Positions 15,550 to 22,290 of a DNA stretch of 28,547 bases are shown piece by piece. The position numbers were made by a program, and so were the translations under genes. The stretch comes from Clostridiales bacterium UBA7011 (GTDB lineage Bacteria; Bacillota; Clostridia; Oscillospirales; Butyricicoccaceae): assembly GCA_002449635.1 (NCBI GenBank), contig DJXF01000096.1, forward strand, positions 1-28,547, given 5' to 3'. The notes beneath the pieces were generated by a model. The model did not search any database. It had not been told where the DNA came from and worked only from the letters and a program-made list of their open reading frames with translations. The first letter of the stretch is position 1, and each line of letters starts with the position of its first letter.

Positions 15550-16674
15550 ATGAAACTTCTCATCACAGGAGGCGGAACCGGCGGTCATGTCAATCCCGGT
15601 CTCGCTATTGCAAAGTATGTGCAGTCGCGCCGCGCAGATGTCGAGGTGCGCTTTGCCGGAACTTCGACCGGCATTGAGTCGCGTCTTGTTCCGCGTGAGG
15701 GGTATCGGCTGTATACGGTGGATGTGCGCGGTCTGCGCCGCTCCCTGAAGCCCTCCGCGATTGCGTACAACATCGCCACGCTGCAAAAGTCGCTGACAGC
15801 CACAGGAAAGGCAAAAAAAATCCTGCGGGAATTCCGGCCGGATGTCGTCATCGGCTGCGGCGGTTATGCCAGCTTCCCGATGGTACATGCCGCGCAGCAG
15901 CTGCACATACCGACGGTGCTGCTCGAGGTCAATGCGTTCCCGGGAGTTGTCACAAAATCGTGCGCAAAAAAGGCAGATCGTGTGCTGATCTGCTTTGAGA
16001 ATACACGGCAGCTGCTCGAAAACCGCCCCAATATTCATCTGACCGGCGCACCGGTGCGCGGGGAAATTATTTTCGTGCGCCGCGAGGATGCACGCCGCAA
16101 GCTGGGACTGGCTGACAGCGAAAAGCTGGTGGTTTCGTTCTGGGGCAGCATGGGCGCACTGTATATGAACCGGCATATGGCGGGCTTCATCAAGCTGGAG
16201 AGCGAACACGATGCGTTCCGTCACATCCATGCGACGGGAACGGCGGCGTACAAATGGCTGCCGGACAGCGTGCGTGAACTGGGCGTGGATCTGGACAAGC
16301 ACCCGAATATCGAGCTGCGCGAATATATTTACGACATGGCGGACGTCATGGCGGCGGCAGACCTGGTCATCTGCCGCGCAGGCGCGGCCACGCTCGGCGA
16401 GCTGTGTGTTCTGGGCAAGCCGTCGATTATTGTCCCCTCACCGTATGTAGCGGAAAACCATCAGGAGAAAAATGCGCGCGCACTGGAGCAGAAGGGCGCA
16501 TGCCGCGTCATCACGGAGCCGGAGTGCACACCGGAAAAGCTGTATCGCGCGGTCACAGAGCTGCTGGCGGATGACGAAAAGCTGGCAGAGATGGGACGCT
16601 GTGCGCGGACGATGGCGATCGTCGATTCGAGTGAAAAAATATATCAGCATATTTTAGAAGCTGCCCGCAGGTAA
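15550..16674 (+). CDS. murG: UDP-GlcNAc:lipid I N-acetylglucosaminyltransferase MurG
   Basis: A 374-residue GT28 enzyme that completes lipid II on the inner face of the membrane. The N-terminal glycine loop GGGTGGHVNPGLAIA is at about 7-21, and GCGGYASFP occurs mid-domain. The donor-site stretch RAGAATLGELCVLGKPSIIVPSPYVAENHQEKNA is diagnostic of MurG. The ribosome site is weak (AAAAGGGG upstream of the ATG at 15550). It lies 36 bases after ftsW. A 7-bp hairpin spans its stop codon. Confidence 0.97.
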   Translation: MKLLITGGGTGGHVNPGLAIAKYVQSRRADVEVRFAGTSTGIESRLVPREGYRLYTVDVRGLRRSLKPSAIAYNIATLQKSLTATGKAKKILREFRPDVVIGCGGYASFPMVHAAQQLHIPTVLLEVNAFPGVVTKSCAKKADRVLICFENTRQLLENRPNIHLTGAPVRGEIIFVRREDARRKLGLADSEKLVVSFWGSMGALYMNRHMAGFIKLESEHDAFRHIHATGTAAYKWLPDSVRELGVDLDKHPNIELREYIYDMADVMAAADLVICRAGAATLGELCVLGKPSIIVPSPYVAENHQEKNARALEQKGACRVITEPECTPEKLYRAVTELLADDEKLAEMGRCARTMAIVDSSEKIYQHILEAARR

Positions 16675-16681
16675 GGGCAGC
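16660..16681 (+). other. Hairpin spanning the murG stop codon
   Basis: GCTGCCC (16660-16666) pairs with GGGCAGC (16675-16681) around an 8-base loop that contains the murG TAA. No T tract follows, so it is not a terminator. It may slow exonucleases or ribosomes between murG and ftsQ, or be chance. Confidence 0.45.
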
Positions 16682-16705
16682 CGCGTGGGGAGAGGAGGAA
16701 AACAC

Positions 16706-17755
16706 ATGGCCAGGCGAGCTGATTCCCGAAGAAGGGAATCCGGAAGAAGGGTTCCGCAGCAGCGGTCTGCGGGAAACCGAACGCGCGGTTCGCGCAATAC
16801 GGAAAGGACGGTGCGCAGGCGGGCGAACAGCCGCCGCCGTCAGAAGATTCTCTTCCGCTTGGTCTGCGGTCTGCTGGTGCTCGCTGTCTGCATTCTCGCA
16901 CCGACGACATTCTTCCGCGTGTCCCATGTGAAGGTTCGGGGTGCGACGCGGTACACGGAGCAGGAGCTGGTGGAGACGAGCGGCGTGCGCGAAGGCGACA
17001 ATATGGTCTTTCTGGACAAGAAAGGCATTGCGTTTCGATTGCAGGCACAGTACCCGTATCTTGACATGATCAAGGTGCACCGCCGGCTGCCGAGCACCGT
17101 TCAAATTGAGGTCGCTGAGCGGACCGCTGTGATTTCCGTCGAGAGCAACGGCGGCTATCTGCTGGTAGATGAAAAGGGAAAGGTGCTGGAGGAAGTCGGA
17201 CAGATCGCGCCCGATACGGCGGAGGTCGTCGGCATTGAGCCGAAAAATCTGCGGCCGGGTGACCTGCTTGCGGACAAGCTGCAGGAAAAATCGGGCAGCA
17301 GAGACAGCAAATCGCAGGATGGGGACGGCGCAGAGAAGACCGGACAGCAGGAAGCAAAGCTGAAAAAGCTGGAAACCGCGCTTGGCCTGATGGCAACGCT
17401 GACCCAGTATGAGATGAATACAGAGGTCAGGCGCATCGACATGGAAAAGGCATACGATGTGCGCATGGAATATGCGGGAAGATACACCGTATTGCTCGGC
17501 AGCCTGAGCAATCTGGAGCATAAAATTCAGTTTTTACAGGCGATTCTGAAGGAACCGTCCCTGCCGGACACGGGCATCATTGATCTGACGGACGATAAAA
17601 AGGCGCATTACCGTCCGGCCGAGGCGGCATTCGAAGACACTTCCGAAGAGGCAGACACGGTCAGCGAAAACGGGGAAGACACTTCCGGCACGGAAAAAGA
17701 GGGCGAGGAAAAAACTTCCGCCGGGGATGAGACAGAAGACGAAGCCTCGGAATAA
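16706..17755 (+). CDS. ftsQ: Cell division protein FtsQ/DivIB with acidic C-terminal tail
   Basis: About 349 residues from the ATG at 16706, which follows AGGAGG by 7 bases; a GTG at 16685 is rejected for lack of such a site. Residues 1-47 are extremely basic (18 Arg), followed by one membrane helix (about 48-66). An extracellular POTRA domain comes next (FRVSHVKVRGATRYTEQEL) and then the FtsQ beta domain. This is the bitopic divisome protein that bridges to FtsL and DivIC. A Lys/Asp/Ser-rich insert sits at about 190-220. The last 45 residues are an acidic, Ser/Thr-rich low-complexity tail that includes a repeated 13-base unit (GAAGACACTTCCG, seen twice near 17633 and 17677). Identity rests on topology, POTRA domain and position. 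Confidence 0.9.
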   Translation: MARRADSRRRESGRRVPQQRSAGNRTRGSRNTERTVRRRANSRRRQKILFRLVCGLLVLAVCILAPTTFFRVSHVKVRGATRYTEQELVETSGVREGDNMVFLDKKGIAFRLQAQYPYLDMIKVHRRLPSTVQIEVAERTAVISVESNGGYLLVDEKGKVLEEVGQIAPDTAEVVGIEPKNLRPGDLLADKLQEKSGSRDSKSQDGDGAEKTGQQEAKLKKLETALGLMATLTQYEMNTEVRRIDMEKAYDVRMEYAGRYTVLLGSLSNLEHKIQFLQAILKEPSLPDTGIIDLTDDKKAHYRPAEAAFEDTSEEADTVSENGEDTSGTEKEGEEKTSAGDETEDEASE

Positions 17756-17905
17756 GCCGGTTTCGCGGAGGAGCAGGCGGTCCGGCGCGGGAACAGACAG
17801 AGCCGCCCGCCGGAAACATACATACCGGTACGCGCCTTTGCCGCGGCATTTCCCGTTGATCCCGCAAAAAACAGGAAGTTTTTTTGAGGAATCTGTTATC
17901 TTATC

Positions 17906-17934
17906 TTGCAAAACCGGCGGGAAAGAGGTAGAAT
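17906..17934 (+). promoter_or_regulatory. Promoter of ftsZ
   Basis: TTGCAA (17906-17911) and TAGAAT (17929-17934) are separated by 17 bases in the 279-base gap after ftsQ. Transcription would begin near 17941 and leave a leader of about 94 bases. That leader can fold a hairpin of CGCAC-GCC with GGC-GTGCG (about 17946-17974, one bulged base). A separate ftsZ promoter is common because FtsZ is needed in far greater amount than the wall enzymes. Another hairpin at 17781-17814, between ftsQ and this promoter, lacks a T run. Confidence 0.75.
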
Positions 17935-18034
17935 GAAGACAATAGGTCTTCGCACGCCCTGATGCGGCGGTGCGGGGAACGACTGAATTTGAAAAAAAGA
18001 AATACTTCATATCATATAACGGAGGAGATCAGAC

Positions 18035-19189
18035 ATGGGTTTCGAGTTTGAAATGGATTATGACACCGTTGTCAACATTAAGGTCATCGGTGTTGGCGGC
18101 GGCGGCAACAACGCGGTCAACCGCATGGTTACCAGCGGTTTGCAGGGCGTTGAGTTTATCGCAATAAATACGGACAAGCAGGCACTCAACCGCTCCGAGG
18201 CATCGGTCAAGATTCAGATCGGCGCCAAGCTGACCAAGGGTCAGGGCGCAGGCTCCAAGCCGGAGACCGGCCGCAAGGCAGCCGAGGAGAGCCGTGAGGA
18301 TATCGCCAAGGCACTGGAAGGCGCACACATGGTATTCATCACCGCAGGAATGGGCGGCGGCACCGGCACGGGCGGTGCACCGGTTGTCGCTCAGATTGCG
18401 CGCGAAATGGGCATTCTGACCGTCGGCGTTGTCACCAGACCGTTTGGTTTTGAGGGCAAAAAGCGCATGGAGCAGGCCAATGGCGGCATTGAGAATCTGA
18501 AGGAAAATGTGGATTCTCTGATTGTCATCCCGAATGAGCGCCTGAAGTATGTTTCCGAGCAGAAGATCAGCTTCAAGAACGCATTTGAAATTGCAGACAA
18601 TGTCCTGCGTCAGGCAGTCGCTTCGATTTCCGAACTGATTACCGTTCCGGGACTCATCAACCTCGACTTTGCGGACGTCACCTCCGTCATGAAGGGTGCG
18701 GGCTATGCGCATATGGGCGTCGGCGCTGCAGCCGGAAAGGACAAGGCAGAGGAAGCTGCCAAGAAGGCCATTCAGTCCCCGCTGCTTGAGACCTCGATCA
18801 ACGGCGCACACGGCGTCATTCTGTCCATCATCGGTTCCTCCGACATCGGTCTGGATGAGATTGAGCGCGCGGCCAGCATGGTTCAGGCTGCGGCACATCC
18901 GGATGCACACATCATCTTCGGCGCTTCGATTGACGACGATGTCGACGACGAGATCCGCGTTGTTGTCATTGCAACCGGTTTTGACGCACCTCCGGCGAAC
19001 AAGCAGGAGCAGACCTCGATTTTCTCCAGTGCAAAGAAGACGGCTTTTTCTGAGCCGGCTGCAGCCTTCGCACCGGCAGCTCCGGCACAGACGCAGCCAT
19101 CGCAGAGAGAGGCGAGCGTTGTCGACGGCAATCCGGTGGATGCGGATGATCCGTTTGCAGACATCATGAAGATTTTCAGCAGCAAGTAA
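18035..19189 (+). CDS. ftsZ: Cell division GTPase FtsZ
   Basis: A 384-residue tubulin-like GTPase that builds the Z ring. GTP-binding elements are visible: GVGGGGNNAVNRM near 19-31, the tubulin signature GGGTGTG at 107-113, and the T7 synergy loop NLDFAD at 209-214, which completes GTP hydrolysis on the neighbouring subunit. The core ends near residue 320. A short Ala/Pro/Gln linker then leads to a conserved-looking C-terminal peptide (DADDPFADIMKIFSSK), the docking site for membrane anchors. AACGGAGGAG precedes the ATG. ftsA is not beside it, so the anchor (FtsA or SepF) is encoded elsewhere. Confidence 0.99.
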   Translation: MGFEFEMDYDTVVNIKVIGVGGGGNNAVNRMVTSGLQGVEFIAINTDKQALNRSEASVKIQIGAKLTKGQGAGSKPETGRKAAEESREDIAKALEGAHMVFITAGMGGGTGTGGAPVVAQIAREMGILTVGVVTRPFGFEGKKRMEQANGGIENLKENVDSLIVIPNERLKYVSEQKISFKNAFEIADNVLRQAVASISELITVPGLINLDFADVTSVMKGAGYAHMGVGAAAGKDKAEEAAKKAIQSPLLETSINGAHGVILSIIGSSDIGLDEIERAASMVQAAAHPDAHIIFGASIDDDVDDEIRVVVIATGFDAPPANKQEQTSIFSSAKKTAFSEPAAAFAPAAPAQTQPSQREASVVDGNPVDADDPFADIMKIFSSK

Positions 19190-19239
19190 TTTTGCTGTCT
19201 GGTTCGAGCATTTTAGACGTTTTTTCATACAGGCGAACG

Positions 19240-19267
19240 GCCCTTCTTCTTCGGAGGAAGGGCTTTT
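19240..19267 (+). terminator. Terminator after ftsZ with UUCG tetraloop
   Basis: A 10-bp stem with one G-U pair (19240-19249 with 19254-19263) is capped by the very stable tetraloop TTCG and followed by TTTT. It ends the division cluster. Confidence 0.85.
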
Positions 19268-19298
19268 CAGCGGGACGGATTTTCGGGAGGTGCGTGTT

Positions 19299-20234
19299 GT
19301 GATCGAGTACTACAAGGCAGACGAAGGGAAGGTAGTCGCATTGCGGCAGGCAGAACCCGGCTGCTGGATCAATCTGGTCAACCCGACACGGCAGGAGATC
19401 AACAGCGTGATCGAAGCCCAGCGCGTAGACGCGGGCTTTATTCATGCGGCGCTTGACCCGGAGGAGTCGTCCCGTGTGGAACTGGAGGACGACCAGGTGC
19501 TGCTGATTGTCGATATTCCGGTGGAAGAGGAGCGAGACAGCATCACGCGCGATGTACAGATGTATGCGACGCTGCCGATGGGCATCGTTGTCGCGGAGGA
19601 CGTCATTATTACCGTCTGCCTGATGGACACAAGTGTGACACGCGATATCGCATCGGGCAAGGTGCGCGGTGTGGAACCGGCGATGCGCACGCGGTTTGTG
19701 TTTCAGCTGCTGCTGCGCGTGGCGGGACGCTTTCTGAATTATCTGCACCGCATCGAGCGGACGTTCAATCAAATTGAGCGCCGCCTGTATGACAGCCTGA
19801 GCAATGAACAGCTGATGCAGCTGCTGGGCCTGCAGAAATCGCTCGTCTATTTTTCCGCTTCGCTCAAGGGCAACGAGGTGACGATGGAAAAGGTTCTGCG
19901 CGGACGCATTCTCAAGCTGTACGAGGACGACCGCGATCTGCTGGAGGATGCACTCATTGAGATCCGCCAGGCAATCGAGATGTCCGGTATCTATTCCTCC
20001 ATTCTGTCCGGTACGATGGAAGCATACTCCTCGGTTGTTTCCAACAGCATGAATGATATTATGAAGGCCCTGACGGTCATCACCCTGATCATGACCATTC
20101 CCAATATGGTGTTCGGATTTTACGGTATGAACGTCTCCTATCTGCCGGGCGCGGTCAGCTTTATTCCGCTGATTGTATCCGGCGTCGCGTGCGTCATCGC
20201 ATGGCAGTTCCTGAAAAAACACAAGCTGTATTGA
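19299..20234 (+). CDS. corA: CorA-family divalent metal transporter
   Basis: A 311-residue 2-TM-GxN channel for Mg2+ or a related divalent cation. GTG at 19299 is chosen since GGGAGG (19285-19290) lies 8 bases before it. The N-terminus (IEYYKADEGK...CWINLVNPTRQEI) is typical of this clostridial CorA branch. A large cytoplasmic alpha/beta domain and long helices lead to two C-terminal membrane helices, with the pore signature YGMN at the end of the first. The transported ion cannot be told from sequence. I see no promoter in the short gap after the ftsZ terminator, so its transcription may begin within or before ftsZ. Confidence 0.93.
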   Translation: MIEYYKADEGKVVALRQAEPGCWINLVNPTRQEINSVIEAQRVDAGFIHAALDPEESSRVELEDDQVLLIVDIPVEEERDSITRDVQMYATLPMGIVVAEDVIITVCLMDTSVTRDIASGKVRGVEPAMRTRFVFQLLLRVAGRFLNYLHRIERTFNQIERRLYDSLSNEQLMQLLGLQKSLVYFSASLKGNEVTMEKVLRGRILKLYEDDRDLLEDALIEIRQAIEMSGIYSSILSGTMEAYSSVVSNSMNDIMKALTVITLIMTIPNMVFGFYGMNVSYLPGAVSFIPLIVSGVACVIAWQFLKKHKLY

Positions 20235-20268
20235 TGAAAACGATACTTCCGGAAAGGACAGACAATAT

Positions 20269-20613
20269 ATGACCACCAAGACCATTTCTTCGGTAGCAGC
20301 GCTGGCCGGACTGCTCAAAAGCATTTTTATCTCCGGCCGCTTCAAGAAAGATCTTCCGATGCTGATTGTTGATCCAAAGGGAAACGCAGTCTGTGAGATT
20401 CGTGCAGAAGATCCGGAGCGTTGGATTCGCACGACATATAAAGACAGCATTGCCTGCACGCACCGGCTTTGCACCCGCTCCCAGTGGGACAAAATGGATA
20501 TTGTGCAGCAGGTTCGCCTTTGCGACTGCTGGGAGGCACTCGCTGTCATGGAGTATCTGGATGTAGGATACGACGAAGGAAACCGATTTGAAATCAGCGA
20601 CTACGAATGCTGA
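20269..20613 (+). CDS. Hypothetical protein with six cysteines
   Basis: A 114-residue protein that I do not recognise. The ATG at 20269 follows GGAAAGGA. The first 25 residues are mildly hydrophobic but carry no clear signal peptide. The sequence reads as a compact soluble domain with scattered cysteines (AVCEIR, SIACTHRLC, RLCDC, and a terminal YEC). The spacing does not match a zinc ribbon or ferredoxin that I know. It lies 34 bases after corA and 33 bases before a MATE transporter, same strand, so it is probably co-transcribed with them. Codon use looks like that of its neighbours. Confidence 0.75.
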   Translation: MTTKTISSVAALAGLLKSIFISGRFKKDLPMLIVDPKGNAVCEIRAEDPERWIRTTYKDSIACTHRLCTRSQWDKMDIVQQVRLCDCWEALAVMEYLDVGYDEGNRFEISDYEC

Positions 20614-20646
20614 TCGCACCGAACACAATTTCAAGGGAGGCTGTTT

Positions 20647-22026
20647 ATGGCTGAAACAAAACGTGAGAACAAGATGGGAGTCATGCCGGTAAACAAGCTG
20701 CTGATCACGATGGCGCTGCCGATGATTGTTTCCATGCTCGTGCAGGCACTTTACAACATTGTAGACAGTATCTTTGTATCGCGCATTTGTGAGGACGCGC
20801 TTTCCGCGGTTTCACTTGCGTTTCCGGTACAGAATCTGATGATAGCAATTTCCGCAGGCACCGGCGTCGGTGTCAATGCGCTTCTTTCGCGCTCACTCGG
20901 CGCAAAAAATCAGCAGGGCGCGGACAACGCTGCAAAAAACGGCATCTTTCTGGCCATTTGCAGCTATCTGTTTTTCCTGCTCTTCGGCCTGACGGCATGC
21001 GGCTTTTTCTTCCGCACGCAGACGGACAGCGCGTCCATTATCGGCTACGGTGAGACCTATCTGAGCATCTGCCTGATCTGCTCGTTCGGTATCTTTCTGC
21101 AGATGATGTTTGAACGCATTCTGCAGGCGACCGGCCGAACCCTTTTTACCATGTTTACGCAGGGTCTCGGCGCCATTATCAACCTGATTCTCGACCCGAT
21201 CCTGATTTTCGGCCTGTTCGGCATGCCGGAGCTGGGCATCGCCGGTGCGGCGATTGCGACGGTTTTGGGTCAGATTCTGGCCGCGTCGCTGGCGATCTTT
21301 TTTAATCTCAAATTCAATACGGACGTCAACCTCAACCTGCGCGGATTCCGCCCGAACGGGAACATCATCCGCCAGATCTATTCGGTCGGCATTCCGTCCA
21401 TTCTGATGATGTCCATTTCCTCTGTTATGGTATATGGCATGAACCGCATCCTGCTCGCCTTTACCTCCACGGCAACGGCGGTGTTCGGCGTGTATTTCAA
21501 GCTGCAGTCGTTTATCTTTATGCCGATTTTCGGCATGAACAACGGCATGGTGCCGATTGTGGCCTACAACTACGGCGCGTGCAGACCGGACCGCATCAAG
21601 GAGACGATCCGGCTGGCGATGACCTATGCGGAGGTCATCATGCTTGCGGGTCTGGCGCTGTTTCAGCTCAAGCCGCAGCTTCTGCTCAGCTTCTTTAACG
21701 CCTCGGAGGACATGCTGCGCATTGGCGTGCCTGCGCTGCGCACCATCTCGTGGAGCTTCCTCGTGGCAGGATTTTGCATCATCTGCTCGTCGTCGTTTCA
21801 GGCGCTGGGCAACGGTCTGTACAGCCTGATGATCTCGTTTGGCCGTCAGCTCGTCGTGCTGCTTCCGGCGGCCTATCTGCTCTCCCTGCTGGGAACGGTG
21901 GATGCCGTATGGTGGTCATTCCCGATTGCCGAGGTCGCATCGCTCGCACTTTCCATGATTTACCTGTACCGCATTAACCGGAAAATTCTGGTTCCCCTGA
22001 GCGAGATGAAGCACAATTCGCAGTAA
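20647..22026 (+). CDS. MATE-family efflux transporter
   Basis: A 459-residue polytopic protein with about twelve membrane helices in two related halves, the normal size for the MATE (NorM/DinF-like) family, which exports drugs or metabolites in exchange for Na+ or H+. Family-typical stretches include PMIVSMLVQALYNIVDSIFVSRI near the start, GAKNQQGADNAAKNG, and GMNNGMVPIVAYNYGA in the second half. GGGAGG precedes the ATG at 20647. The substrate is not predictable. It closes a corA-hypothetical-MATE run that ends in a strong terminator. Confidence 0.95.
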   Translation: MAETKRENKMGVMPVNKLLITMALPMIVSMLVQALYNIVDSIFVSRICEDALSAVSLAFPVQNLMIAISAGTGVGVNALLSRSLGAKNQQGADNAAKNGIFLAICSYLFFLLFGLTACGFFFRTQTDSASIIGYGETYLSICLICSFGIFLQMMFERILQATGRTLFTMFTQGLGAIINLILDPILIFGLFGMPELGIAGAAIATVLGQILAASLAIFFNLKFNTDVNLNLRGFRPNGNIIRQIYSVGIPSILMMSISSVMVYGMNRILLAFTSTATAVFGVYFKLQSFIFMPIFGMNNGMVPIVAYNYGACRPDRIKETIRLAMTYAEVIMLAGLALFQLKPQLLLSFFNASEDMLRIGVPALRTISWSFLVAGFCIICSSSFQALGNGLYSLMISFGRQLVVLLPAAYLLSLLGTVDAVWWSFPIAEVASLALSMIYLYRINRKILVPLSEMKHNSQ

Positions 22027-22039
22027 AACAGAAGACCGG

Positions 22040-22072
22040 GACGAAGCTGCGAGGTGCGGCTTCGTCTTTTTT
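22040..22072 (+). terminator. Terminator after the MATE gene
   Basis: An 11-bp stem (22040-22050 with 22056-22066, GACGAAGCTGC with one G-U pair) encloses the 5-base loop GAGGT and is followed by six T residues. Confidence 0.9.
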
Positions 22073-22082
22073 CTGCATCGGT

Positions 22083-22111
22083 TTGACGTTCACTGCGTCC
22101 TTTGGTATAAT
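22083..22111 (+). promoter_or_regulatory. Strong promoter of the kinase-LRR/alkD operon
   Basis: TTGACG (22083-22088) and a perfect TATAAT (22106-22111) are 17 bases apart, starting 11 bases after the upstream terminator. The transcript would begin near 22118 and have a leader of about 170 bases. Confidence 0.85.
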
Positions 22112-22290
22112 TTAGGGCAGCACTGCATTGGCTGGCAGGAGGGATTTCATCCGAACAGCAGGGTGTGTATTTGATGCGGAAAACAGGAAAAAACGGCATA
22201 TCATTCCGGCCTTTTGGCCTGATTTTCATGTGTTTGCCGTATGGGATATCCGCATGAAAGCGATCGTTCACGGAAGGGAGGAAACGGCAT

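Noticed and set aside
17781..17814. GC-rich hairpin after ftsQ as a terminator
   Set aside because: The stem has a bulge and a 14-base loop, and no T tract follows; it could be chance in GC-rich DNA.
22174..22257. A 27-codon upstream frame in the kinase-LRR leader as a leader peptide
   Set aside because: The ribosome site before it is poor, there is no run of regulatory codons, and no attenuator structure with a T tract follows.
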